Assembly: GCA_016292215.1 (NCBI GenBank)
Contig: JAEFBB010000014.1
Coordinates: 1-49,559, forward strand
Origin: Saccharofermentans sp.
GTDB lineage: Bacteria; Bacillota; Clostridia; Saccharofermentanales; Saccharofermentanaceae
Length of the DNA stretch: 49,559 nt
Reading direction: 5' to 3'
This document shows positions 1-7,185 of the stretch, in pieces. Within the stretch, counting starts at the first letter, position 1, and the number at the start of each line of letters is the position of its first letter. The position numbers were made by a program, and so were the translations under genes. The notes beneath the pieces were generated by a model. The model did not search any database, was not told the DNA's origin, and saw only the letters and a list, made by a program, of their open reading frames with translations.

Positions 1-14
1 TGATAATAAAAAAA

Positions 15-71
15 GAAGTGCTGAACGATCCGGACCTGCAATTATCAGGTCGGATGTCGGACAGGCACTTC
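15..71 (-). terminator. Intrinsic terminator hairpin, reverse strand
   Basis: On the reverse strand GAAGTGC (71-65) pairs with GCACTTC (21-15), with an inner stem GACCTG/CAGGTC (51-46 with 38-33), and is followed at once by a run of seven T. This is the form of a Rho-independent terminator reading leftwards. A second terminator lies at 144-175, so this hairpin ends either read-through or a short transcript of unknown origin. Nothing else is visible in 72-143. Confidence 0.6.
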
Positions 72-143
72 CTTCATCGCCGATAAGATAACACAACAAA
101 AACTGATGTGCAACCCCTATTTTCGAATTTCCTGAAATCAAAA

Positions 144-175
144 GAGCCCAATAACCGTACGGTTTTCGGGCTCCA
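144..175 (-). terminator. Intrinsic terminator after the 242-745 gene
   Basis: GAGCCC and GGGCTC form the outer stem, ACCGT/ACGGT forms the inner stem, and on the reverse strand the hairpin runs into TTTTG. It lies about 70 bp past the stop codon of the preceding reverse-strand gene and probably ends that transcript. Confidence 0.65.
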
Positions 176-241
176 TATTAATAATACTTTTAAGATGTTT
201 TTTAGCGTCGGAAACTGCTCGAAAATTTTTTTATTTTCCGC

Positions 242-745
242 TTACAACTTCTTAAGTTCTTCGTAAAAACTTGTGACATCACATGATGCGTCACCCTGAA
301 GTCTTCTTCCGATCCTGTTGTAAACGAACGCATTAGTTCCGTTGATATTTACACCATAACCGATATTGGAACTGATGAATCCGCCGCCGATATTTCTCCA
401 TATGACAACGCTCAAAAATCCGGACGCCTTTTTCATGATGTCGCCGCCTGCTTCAGGGGGGATCTTCTTTGTAAGGATAGCCTGGCTGAGAGCTGCGATT
501 ATCTGATCCAGCTTAGGGATCGATGTCTCTTCAAAATCGAGATCCATGTTGAATACTCTCTTTACCAGATCGAGAAAATCGAGTGCATATCCGAGCTGCA
601 TGAACTCTCCGTTAGCAAGTTCCGGCTGTCCTCCTGCAATCTTCTTCGCAAGGTCATCGTAATAAGCGGTAAGCTCTTCTACGGACTTGCTGTAATCGAT
701 CTTACAAGCCTCAACGGGACCTACCTTCACTTCAAAATCAGCCAT
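242..745 (-). CDS. Uncharacterised 167-aa soluble protein
   Basis: I do not recognise the family. The protein has no signal peptide and no membrane segment. The first half is acidic and helical in character (residues about 20-100); the second half is Gly/Asn rich (around residues 115-140) and looks like a beta-structured end. The ATG has a strong ribosome site, GGAAGGAG, 8 nt upstream. The start overlaps the last 8 bp of the upstream membrane protein gene, so the two are probably translationally coupled. It is followed by a terminator at 144-175. Function is unknown. Confidence 0.75.
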   Translation of the reverse strand: MADFEVKVGPVEACKIDYSKSVEELTAYYDDLAKKIAGGQPELANGEFMQLGYALDFLDLVKRVFNMDLDFEETSIPKLDQIIAALSQAILTKKIPPEAGGDIMKKASGFLSVVIWRNIGGGFISSNIGYGVNINGTNAFVYNRIGRRLQGDASCDVTSFYEELKKL

Positions 746-1388
746 CTTTTTGCTCCTTCCTGATAAAAGAAATCAGCATAAGTATATAGCATACCGTCTT
801 TGGAAGCATCAGCATTCCAAGCATAGGAAGCAACGGTGCAAATATCGCAACCGGAATATAAAACAGGAAAGACAATGTCGTATAGAGCCATAATCTGCCG
901 AGATACTTGTCTTCTTTCCGCACTTTGAAATAGAGATAAACAACTATGCCGCCGATAACGATGAATGGCAGATTACGTAGCACTCCCCACAATAGTGATC
1001 CTTCACCCGTAAACCAGTTATTTCCCGGCGCAAGACAAAGAGCAATTCTCAACGCAGCAAGAATATAGATAGTGATGCCAACTGTTTTCGTACTCTTGTC
1101 ATCCTTGTTGTATACGCTTTTATAGAGCAGGAAAACAAGGATGTAAAAGATGGTCATGGTAATGGAAGTTACAAGCTTACCAAATCCCAGATACCACGTG
1201 AAATCTTTATCAATGAAATAATTCAATACTCTCGGAACAAGATGGAACGAATCACCGAGTCCTAATACCAATGCCGCCGTTCCCATGAGAACATCGTTTT
1301 TATTGCGATGCTTTATCAGTATCACGATGCCTGTAAGTATCGCGAAGACAAGATACAAGATATCAAATGTTGATTCGCCGTATTTCAT
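738..1388 (-). CDS. Uncharacterised multi-spanning membrane protein (216 aa)
   Basis: Six to seven hydrophobic segments are visible, starting with the one at residues 8-24 and ending near residue 210 with a short basic tail. No catalytic or transport motif that I know is present. The gene is in the same direction as the 242-745 gene and overlaps it by 8 bp. An AGGAGC site lies 11 nt before the ATG. About 60 bp separate it from the ABC exporter gene upstream, so it could share that transcript. Function is unknown; a sensor or transporter accessory role would be a guess. Confidence 0.75.
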   Translation of the reverse strand: MKYGESTFDILYLVFAILTGIVILIKHRNKNDVLMGTAALVLGLGDSFHLVPRVLNYFIDKDFTWYLGFGKLVTSITMTIFYILVFLLYKSVYNKDDKSTKTVGITIYILAALRIALCLAPGNNWFTGEGSLLWGVLRNLPFIVIGGIVVYLYFKVRKEDKYLGRLWLYTTLSFLFYIPVAIFAPLLPMLGMLMLPKTVCYILMLISFIRKEQKDG

Positions 1389-1449
1389 GTTCTGTTCAGG
1401 CTCCTGATAAGATTTCTCCGACAGATGTATTTTACCATCTCATCAAGGC

Positions 1450-3168
1450 TTATACCTTAACCATATAAAGCGCGTGGAAATATTTCTTCATTGCCATCAG
1501 CTCATCGAAAGTTCCCTGCTCTTCTATCCTTCCGTCCCTCATGACGAGGATCTTATCGTATCTGCGCATTAACCTCTCGTCAAGCGAATGAGTGACAACG
1601 ATCCTCGTTATGCCTGTAAGACCCAGAATATCCGATGAAACTTTATATGCAGTCTGTGAATCAAGCGCGGCCGTGATCTCATCGGCAACAAGGACAGAAG
1701 ATTTTTTAAGAAGACTTCTTGCAATGGATATTCTCTGCTTCTCTCCTCCTGATAATGCATTTCCGCTTTCACCGCAAAGATAATTACTTCCGCGTTCTTC
1801 TATCAGTTCGTTAAGATTGGATCTCCTGATGGCATCTTTTATCTCATCCTCAGGGAAATCACGGAACATCGTGATGTTGTCCCTGATCGAAGAATTAAAT
1901 ACAAACACATTCTGATCGATCGACGACACCTGATCGAAAAATGAATCCGAAGACGAGTCCTTAAGATCCGTGTCATCCCATCTGATCTTGCCGCTATATC
2001 CGGCGCCGCAAGCACCGGACATAATGAGATTTAAAAGAGTCGATTTACCGCTTCCTGAAGCGCCTACGATCGCATAAGATTTGCCTGCTTCAAAATCGAA
2101 TGACACATCGTGAAGGACTTCTTTTCCTTCTTCATATGAGAAAGATACATCTTTAACCGATATTCCTTTTTCAAGAGCAGAAAGCTCTGTGCTTCCGCCT
2201 GTGCAAACGCTCTCGCCAAGAGATTTTGCGATCTTTTCTATCAGCGCTCTTGATGCTTTCCTGGCTGCTAAAAGGCCCGGAAGTTCCGCTACGGGAGCAA
2301 CAACAAAGTTCATCAGATTTACGAAGATCATGACCGTGCCTGCTGTAATTCCCTTACCCGTGAGAGCCATATATGCTCCTGCGAAAAATACTGTGACCTG
2401 TGCAATTACGCCGGCAAACTGGCCCAGCGTGCTGATCAGGATCTGAAGACTCGTTCTGGAAAATTTAGAGTTTTCAAGTTTTGTATTCTCTGATGAGAAA
2501 AGACCCGTAACAGGTTTCTCTGCACGGAATGCTTTCACTACTGAAAAACCGTTAAGACAGTCAGTTATTGTTGCCGTAAAACTCTTATTCATATCAGAAA
2601 CATTAACTTCAGCTTTGCTCAGTTTCTTACCTGATGCAAGTGATACAACAAGCGGCAGCAAAGTCACGGCGATCGCAATCAGTGTCAGCAAAGGCGAGTA
2701 GTAGATCATCATGCCAAGCGATGTAAAAAACAACGTAAGCCTGTATATAAACCAGAACTCTTTATCCAGATAATTTGACTCGATCGAGATGCTGTCATTG
2801 GTCAGTGCTGACAGATAAGTCGACTTGCTCTCAGAACGGAAAGACATGATGTTTTTCTTCGTGAGTTCGGCAAACAGAGTCTCCTTATAATTCCGCATTG
2901 CTTTCCTGATATATCTCGGTTTTGCATAGTAAGTCAGATATGAAGAAAACAGGAAAAACACAGCAATCAGAATGCATATTATCAGGAGCTCACTAATGCT
3001 CCATCTGCCGTTCCCGGAGGCCGTATCTACCAGTTCTCCCATAAACCAGGAGATAGCGATTCCCATCATTCCCGACAGGAGTGCACCGATAACTGAAAGG
3101 ATAAAAAAGACATGGTTGTCCCTATGGAACTGAGATTTCAGTTCCACATATAAGTTTTTGTTTTTCAT
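1450..3168 (-). CDS. ABC exporter, fused permease and ATPase (572 aa)
   Basis: This is a half-transporter of the MsbA/LmrA type that works as a dimer in the cytoplasmic membrane. The N-terminal 300 residues hold the six-helix permease domain. The ATPase domain follows with Walker A (GASGSGKST), a Q-loop (IDQN), the signature LSGGEKQR, a Walker B ending VADE, and the H-switch VVTHS. The length is normal for the family. The substrate cannot be read from the sequence; peptides, lipids and drugs are all possible. It starts 8 bp after the XRE/TPR regulator gene, whose stop lies in its ribosome site, so the pair is likely one transcript and the regulator may control the exporter. Confidence 0.93.
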   Translation of the reverse strand: MKNKNLYVELKSQFHRDNHVFFILSVIGALLSGMMGIAISWFMGELVDTASGNGRWSISELLIICILIAVFFLFSSYLTYYAKPRYIRKAMRNYKETLFAELTKKNIMSFRSESKSTYLSALTNDSISIESNYLDKEFWFIYRLTLFFTSLGMMIYYSPLLTLIAIAVTLLPLVVSLASGKKLSKAEVNVSDMNKSFTATITDCLNGFSVVKAFRAEKPVTGLFSSENTKLENSKFSRTSLQILISTLGQFAGVIAQVTVFFAGAYMALTGKGITAGTVMIFVNLMNFVVAPVAELPGLLAARKASRALIEKIAKSLGESVCTGGSTELSALEKGISVKDVSFSYEEGKEVLHDVSFDFEAGKSYAIVGASGSGKSTLLNLIMSGACGAGYSGKIRWDDTDLKDSSSDSFFDQVSSIDQNVFVFNSSIRDNITMFRDFPEDEIKDAIRRSNLNELIEERGSNYLCGESGNALSGGEKQRISIARSLLKKSSVLVADEITAALDSQTAYKVSSDILGLTGITRIVVTHSLDERLMRRYDKILVMRDGRIEEQGTFDELMAMKKYFHALYMVKV

Positions 3169-3176
3169 GTGAATAC

Positions 3177-4244
3177 CTACCTGTTGATCTTATTCCACAA
3201 CGCGTTGAATTTCTTGTCATTGATCAGACCGAGTGTATAATCGATCGATTCTTTTGCAGTCTCACCTAGCAGGCTGAATGTACTAACAGCGTTGTGGCTT
3301 TCAAACAGCTTGATGATGTCTGTCGTTTTCTCTTCTGAAGTGTCGAAAACGTCTGCCAGATCTCTTGCTTCTATAAGAAGTTCTTCCGCTTTTTCTTTAT
3401 CACCGCTCTTGAAATACGCATAACTTTCCGAGGTTAAATACGAACACTTCGTCTTATCAAAGAAACACATTTCGTCCGTTTTTCTGATAGTTTCAGTAAA
3501 CTCGATGCACCATCTTGAGAGCATCTTGATCCTGTTTAGATCGCCTTTGTTTTTATAGTAGAAGAGCAGTCCCGAAGTAGTGTTGATCATCTCGAAAGTG
3601 AGTTCGGTAAAACTTAAGATCAGCTTTCTGTAGCAATCATCTCCGCTATCGCCGCTCAAAGATGTAAGCAATCCGATCTTCGAATTGAAGACACCGGCTT
3701 CATTGTTTTTGAGCATCATGGAAATAGCTCTGTCACTATCACCTGTCAGGAAATACAGAAGCGCAATGCCGCCTATCAGCGAGAGCCTTCCAAAACGCGG
3801 ATTGATATCATATGGAACGATCACCAATGCTTTTTCGAAAAGCGATATCGCTCTCTTCATCATATCGTTATTCTTCTCTTCCATACCGAATGCGGAGAAC
3901 ACATTTCCGGCAGCAACGATCACACCGAAATCATTAGGATATTTAACAAGTGCTTTCTCCGCTTCTTCGAATACCGAACGGTCTTTTTTACCCAACAGAT
4001 CATAGATATGATCTGTGATCGTTCCCTTTCTCTTATCCGCCATCTCATAACCCAAAAGGTTATCAACAGATGTATCAAAAAGATCGGCGATCCTGACGAG
4101 CATACTGATCTCAGGAGACGTAAGGTTTGCCTCCCACTTGTAAACTGCACCCACCGTAACTCCCAAAGCATTTGCCAATGCTTCCTGTGTAAGCGAACGT
4201 TCTTTTCTCATTCTCTTGATGTTTTCAGCCAGTTTGAGTTCCAT
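3177..4244 (-). CDS. XRE-family regulator with TPR-like C-terminus (355 aa)
   Basis: The N-terminal 60 residues form a Cro/CI-type helix-turn-helix (RSLTQEALANALGVTVGAVY followed by KWE). The rest is all-helical with repeated degenerate tetratricopeptide-like units and matches the general build of regulators that sense a peptide or small ligand through a helical-repeat domain. I chose the ATG at 4244: AAAGGAG lies 8 nt before it, while the GTG three codons upstream overlaps that ribosome site. It lies directly upstream of the ABC exporter in the same direction, which suggests local control of an export function. The ligand is unknown. Confidence 0.88.
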   Translation of the reverse strand: MELKLAENIKRMRKERSLTQEALANALGVTVGAVYKWEANLTSPEISMLVRIADLFDTSVDNLLGYEMADKRKGTITDHIYDLLGKKDRSVFEEAEKALVKYPNDFGVIVAAGNVFSAFGMEEKNNDMMKRAISLFEKALVIVPYDINPRFGRLSLIGGIALLYFLTGDSDRAISMMLKNNEAGVFNSKIGLLTSLSGDSGDDCYRKLILSFTELTFEMINTTSGLLFYYKNKGDLNRIKMLSRWCIEFTETIRKTDEMCFFDKTKCSYLTSESYAYFKSGDKEKAEELLIEARDLADVFDTSEEKTTDIIKLFESHNAVSTFSLLGETAKESIDYTLGLINDKKFNALWNKINR

Positions 4245-4438
4245 GTCCGTCACTCCTTTGAAACTTCATTTGCTCTAATGATAGCGGAAAAAGGCTCCGG
4301 TTTGAACTGACTACCAATACTATTTAGATATTTATTTTTATACCAACAGGGAGGGTAATTTCACAAATAGCAGACAGCAATCTATTTTATTCTCTATAAT
4401 TTCAGATAAAGAAAACATATTAATCAGGAGGCAGAGCC

Positions 4439-4456
4439 ATGAGTTGGACGGAATAA
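4439..4456 (+). other. Five-codon mini-ORF with good ribosome site
   Basis: An AGGAGG sequence 7 nt upstream is followed by ATG, four sense codons and a stop (MSWTE). No longer gene follows. It could be a leader peptide or the truncated start of a lost gene. It stands just before the phased repeat array at 4477-4531. The rest of 4245-4438 shows no gene; it presumably holds the promoter of the XRE regulator. Confidence 0.3.
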
Positions 4457-4476
4457 ATAAGCAGAAAAATCTCAGA

Positions 4477-4531
4477 CGTTAACCAAACGTTAACCAAAAT
4501 CCTGAGCATGGTTACCAAATTGTTACCATTT
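4477..4531. repeat. Array of 11-bp-phased GTTAACC/GTTACC repeats
   Basis: Two perfect tandem copies of CGTTAACCAAA (4477-4487, 4488-4498) are followed, exactly one missing unit later, by two related units, GGTTACCAAAT (4510-4520) and TGTTACCATTT (4521-4531). All four are in the same orientation and on the same 11-bp phase, that is on one face of the helix. Such arrays are typical of cooperative protein binding sites, for example operators or the arm sites of tyrosine integrases. A tRNA gene, a common integration target, begins 80 bp away. Confidence 0.6.
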
Positions 4532-4572
4532 CGGTCCATTTATTGCTTATCTAACGATTCCCCGGGAAAAGA

Positions 4573-4606
4573 AAAACCCTTGAAACGCAATGTTTTCAAG
4601 GGTTTT
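4573..4606 (-). terminator. Terminator of tRNA-Thr
   Basis: On the reverse strand AAAACCCTTGAAAAC and GTTTCAAGGGTTTT form a long stem with a short loop, followed by a T-rich tail. It lies directly after the 3' end of the tRNA gene. Confidence 0.85.
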
Positions 4607-4611
4607 GGTCT

Positions 4612-4687
4612 TGGAGCCATTTGTGGGACTCGAACCCACGACCTGCTGATTACAAATCAGCTGCTCTACCAGCTGAGCTAAGATGGC
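4612..4687 (-). tRNA. tRNA-Thr (anticodon TGT)
   Basis: A full cloverleaf can be drawn: D stem GCTC/GAGC, anticodon stem GCTGA/TCAGC with loop TTTGTAA, T arm GTGGG-TTCGAGT-CCCAC, and a CCA end encoded in the gene. The anticodon is TGT, which reads ACA and related threonine codons. The acceptor stem has a C6-A67 mismatch between GCCATCT and AAATGGC, which is unusual but does not break the other six pairs. It has its own promoter (4704-4732) and terminator (4573-4606). Confidence 0.95.
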
Positions 4688-4703
4688 ATCCTTAGCACGC
4701 AAG

Positions 4704-4732
4704 ATTATAACTAATCGTGTATTTAATGTCAA
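4704..4732 (-). promoter_or_regulatory. Sigma-A-type promoter of tRNA-Thr
   Basis: On the reverse strand TTGACA (4732-4727) and TATAAT (4709-4704) match the consensus perfectly with a 17-bp spacer. The tRNA begins 16 bp downstream of the -10 box. Confidence 0.9.
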
Positions 4733-4832
4733 ACCATAATTTTAAAAAAATGTCACTTTTGCAGATTTTCTCGTTTTGAGCACAAATACTATTGGGGTAT
4801 AATTATCATATCAGTTCCTTTTGGGGGTATTT

Positions 4833-5804
4833 ATGGCGATTATCACTATCTCAAGGCAGAATGGAAGTCTTGGCGATGAGATTGCTGATGCCCTCGCTTC
4901 GCGCCTCGGAACTACCGTGATCTCCAGGAAATACGCGCTCGATAATTTCTTCGGAGAGATCAATCCCGGTACATTAGACAGATTAAATGAGAGCGCTAAG
5001 TTTTTTGAGACTACTCTTCCCGGCAGCACCAGGACATATGCGGACATTCTTGTCGAGCGCATCAGGGCCCTCGCTTCGGAATCCAAGGATAAAGATCTTA
5101 TCATTTTGGGCATGGGCGGAAGCGTCCTGCTCTCAGGCTTCCCCGGCGCTCTTCATGTGAGAGTCACAGCAAGCGAGACCACAAGGCTCAATACCATTGC
5201 CCGCAAATATCACATCACGACCGACGAGGCTTCAGAAGTCCTCACCATAGCTGACCGCAAGCACAGGAAATTCGTCCGCACCGTCTATGGCAAAGACATC
5301 ACTTCTCCTGAGCAGTTCGACCTCATCCTTAACACCGACAGGCTCAGTGTCGATGAATGCGTTGATGCTGTTGTCGAGCTTGCAAGAAAGCACGATCTTC
5401 GTGTAAGGCTCTCTGAATCCAATGAGAATTCCGGTACCATCGACCATCAGACGCGCAATACGGCTTTTAAGAATGAGACCGAAGAAGAGTTCGCAAGGAT
5501 CTTGAGCATGTATAACATCGAGTGGCTCTATGAGCCCAAGACATTCCCCGTCGAATGGGACGCCGAAGGCAATGTCACCATGGCCATTTCGCCAGATTTT
5601 TACCTGCCGAGATTTAATCTTTACTTAGAGCTCACCACGATGGACCAGCGTTACGTGACCAAGAAAAACAAGAAGATGCGTCTCGTGAAGGAGCTTTATC
5701 CGGGCACGAATATCCGCATCGTTTACAAGAAAGACTTCAACGAACTGGTTGACCGCCTGAAGATGTTCGGCGGCCTTACTGACAAGACCCCGGAGGAAAC
5801 TTAA
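4833..5804 (+). CDS. Cytidylate-kinase-like protein with PD-(D/E)XK-like C-terminus (323 aa)
   Basis: The first 180 residues resemble the cytidylate-kinase-like family: ITISRQNGSLGDEI stands where the nucleotide loop lies, but there is no Walker A lysine. After a linker, residues from about 215 contain SPDFYLP, then YLELTT and TKKNKK, which is reminiscent of a PD-(D/E)XK nuclease core (Asp, Glu and Lys positions). I chose the ATG at 4833, just after a G-rich ribosome site; the TTG at 4821 would overlap it. The stop codon touches the TTG start of the HPRT-like gene, so the two are co-translated. A role in nucleotide metabolism or sensing is an inference; no activity is certain. Confidence 0.75.
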   Translation: MAIITISRQNGSLGDEIADALASRLGTTVISRKYALDNFFGEINPGTLDRLNESAKFFETTLPGSTRTYADILVERIRALASESKDKDLIILGMGGSVLLSGFPGALHVRVTASETTRLNTIARKYHITTDEASEVLTIADRKHRKFVRTVYGKDITSPEQFDLILNTDRLSVDECVDAVVELARKHDLRVRLSESNENSGTIDHQTRNTAFKNETEEEFARILSMYNIEWLYEPKTFPVEWDAEGNVTMAISPDFYLPRFNLYLELTTMDQRYVTKKNKKMRLVKELYPGTNIRIVYKKDFNELVDRLKMFGGLTDKTPEET

Positions 5805-6350
5805 TTGGCTAATCTTGAAGAAGAACTTAAGACTGAACGCATCGTTTACAGCGAAGAAGTCATCCGCGCAAGAGTAAATGAACTCGGCCGCCAGATTACC
5901 GAAGATTTCAAGGGCAAAGAGCTCATAGTTATCGGCGTCATCAAGGGCTCTCTTTATTTCCTCTCAGATCTTACGAGAGCCATCGATCTTCCTATCAAGA
6001 TCGACATGGTAGGCTTTTCCAATATTCCTGATACCACCTCGAAAACCGGCATCGTCCGCATCATTAAGGACATCGATATCGACATTACAGACAAGCACGT
6101 TCTCGTTGTCGAAGACGTAATAAGGACAGGACTTACCACTGCTTACATCATCCAGAATCTCGAGATGAAAAAGCCTAAGGACATCACGCTCTGCTCGATG
6201 CTCTTAAATCCCGACAGGCTTTTGATGACCATACCCGTTAAATACTACGGCTTTGAGATCAATGACCAGTGGCTCGCAGGCTACGGCTTAGACCGTAACG
6301 AGATCGGCAGGAATCTCCCTTATATCGCGCAGATCCCGAAGCAAAAGTGA
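5805..6350 (+). CDS. hpt: Divergent hypoxanthine phosphoribosyltransferase-like protein (181 aa)
   Basis: The length and fold match bacterial HPRT, which makes IMP or GMP from hypoxanthine or guanine and PRPP. Family signatures seen are VIKGSLYFLSDL, GYGLDRNE and RNLPYI near the C-terminus. The PRPP-binding motif reads VVEDVIRTG (residues 101-109). The acidic pair E103-D104 is present, but R107 stands where the family has the catalytic Asp, and the flexible loop segment is also divergent. Translation starts at a TTG directly after the stop of the kinase-like gene. It may be a changed or regulatory paralogue; a canonical hpt could exist elsewhere in the genome. Confidence 0.85.
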   Translation: MANLEEELKTERIVYSEEVIRARVNELGRQITEDFKGKELIVIGVIKGSLYFLSDLTRAIDLPIKIDMVGFSNIPDTTSKTGIVRIIKDIDIDITDKHVLVVEDVIRTGLTTAYIIQNLEMKKPKDITLCSMLLNPDRLLMTIPVKYYGFEINDQWLAGYGLDRNEIGRNLPYIAQIPKQK

Positions 6351-6377
6351 TCACATAAAAAATCAATACAAAGAAAA

Positions 6378-6405
6378 GATCCCGGTGACCTGAATCACCG
6401 GGATC
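6378..6405. terminator. Bidirectional terminator between hpt-like gene and structured RNA
   Basis: GATCCCGGTGA and TCACCGGGATC form a perfect 11-bp stem with a 6-nt loop. On the reverse strand it is followed by TTTTCTTT, a good tail; on the forward strand by TCTATTTG, a weaker one. It therefore ends the reverse-strand RNA at 7010-6413 and probably also the forward hpt-like operon. Confidence 0.85.
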
Positions 6406-6412
6406 TCTATTT

Positions 6413-7010
6413 GCTCCAACGAACCAAATTAGATTCACTGCCGAAAGATTACGCATTCACGTCTATCTCTCCTTCGTACTCCCTACCTACCAAAAGGCCC
6501 TTTCTAAACCTACCCGAGCTTTCTGTGATATCGTTACAACTAATCGATCTGCTGCAACTCTCAATCACACCGTGCAACTCATGTTTCCATTCACCGAACA
6601 CTACGCTATTCGACTCAGGTCTGCTACCTTCATCACCTTGCGGCTTTGATCTTCGCAGTTCGATAGCCTCATCGGCTACTCGGTTTGCACGAACCGGTGT
6701 AACATCCGCCGCGGCACCGGTTCTTTCCTGTCGATGGTGACATCTCACCTACTCGCGGTTCCAATACCGAATCAACTAATTGTTACAACCTGTGGCTTGC
6801 ATGTCTACGACACCTTCAACCACTCGCTCGTCACTCCCTTAGCTTCTAACCTTAGACTTCGTATCAACCTTCGATTGTTGTCTCCGGCTTCGTCTCTTCG
6901 GCTTCGCCACAAGCTTTTTACCACTCTGGTTCTTCCCTGCGCCTGCTCGATCTTTGCTTCGGGCGGCCTTCCTCGGATGTGGAAGTTATCGCTTCCGTAT
7001 TCCTTGGAGC
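6413..7010 (-). ncRNA. Large structured non-coding RNA, about 600 nt
   Basis: This stretch holds overlapping spurious frames on both strands but none with a ribosome site or a recognisable protein. On the reverse strand the first bases GCTCCAA-G-GAA (7010-7000) pair with the last bases TTC-G-TTGGAGC (6423-6413), closing the whole domain. Inside are hairpins such as GGAAG/CTTCC (6995-6980), a GAACCGGTG/CACCGGTTC helix (6724-6690), TAGCC/GGCTA (near 6665-6680), and GNRA loops in ATG-GAAA-CAT and GCC-GCAA-GGT. A promoter (7046-7018) places the start at the closing stem, and a terminator (6405-6378) follows it. Size and solitary organisation recall the ornate RNAs ROOL, GOLLD and OLE; I cannot assign the family by eye. 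Confidence 0.7.
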
Positions 7011-7017
7011 TAGCTTA

Positions 7018-7046
7018 ATCATATAGGCTGGAACGCCGCTTAGCAA
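7018..7046 (-). promoter_or_regulatory. Promoter of the structured RNA
   Basis: On the reverse strand TTGCTA (7046-7041) and TATGAT (7023-7018) are separated by 17 bp. The expected start point, seven bases after the -10 box, falls at the first base of the closing stem at 7010. Confidence 0.6.
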
Positions 7047-7058
7047 TATCGCAGAAGA

Positions 7059-7115
7059 TACCAAATGAAAATCATTTGGTTGTGCAAGTTGCACAATACT
7101 TTGCACATCAAAGTG
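7059..7115. promoter_or_regulatory. Three consecutive dyads upstream of the RNA promoter
   Basis: Three inverted repeats stand side by side: CCAAATGA/TCATTTGG, TTGTGC/GCACAA and ACTTTG/CAAAGT, each with a 3-5 nt loop. They lie between the stop of the export protein gene (7186) and the RNA promoter. They could be protein binding sites for the RNA promoter or the terminator region of the upstream gene. A further GCCTTTT/AAAAGGC pair follows at 7118-7146. The 7147-7185 stretch shows nothing. Confidence 0.4.
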
Positions 7116-7185
7116 TTGCCTTTTTATGAACACTCACCCAAAAGGCCTTAGAAATATGTGTTTTCGATTACATTAAGAGGACAAA

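Noticed and set aside
4547..4732. 61-aa frame over the tRNA-Thr gene
   Set aside because: It is the translation of the tRNA itself and is a known false positive.
6413..7010. Group II or group I intron
   Set aside because: No domain V-like 34-nt hairpin with the AGC triad, no GTGYG start, no reverse transcriptase and no group I core sequences could be found.
6413..7010. RNase P RNA or tmRNA
   Set aside because: The conserved GAGGAAAGTCC of RNase P and the alanine-tRNA-like ends and tag frame of tmRNA are absent.
6411..7133. Several open frames of 65-109 codons on both strands in the 6411-7133 stretch as genes
   Set aside because: None has a ribosome site or a recognisable protein, frames on opposite strands overlap, and the region is better explained as a structured RNA.
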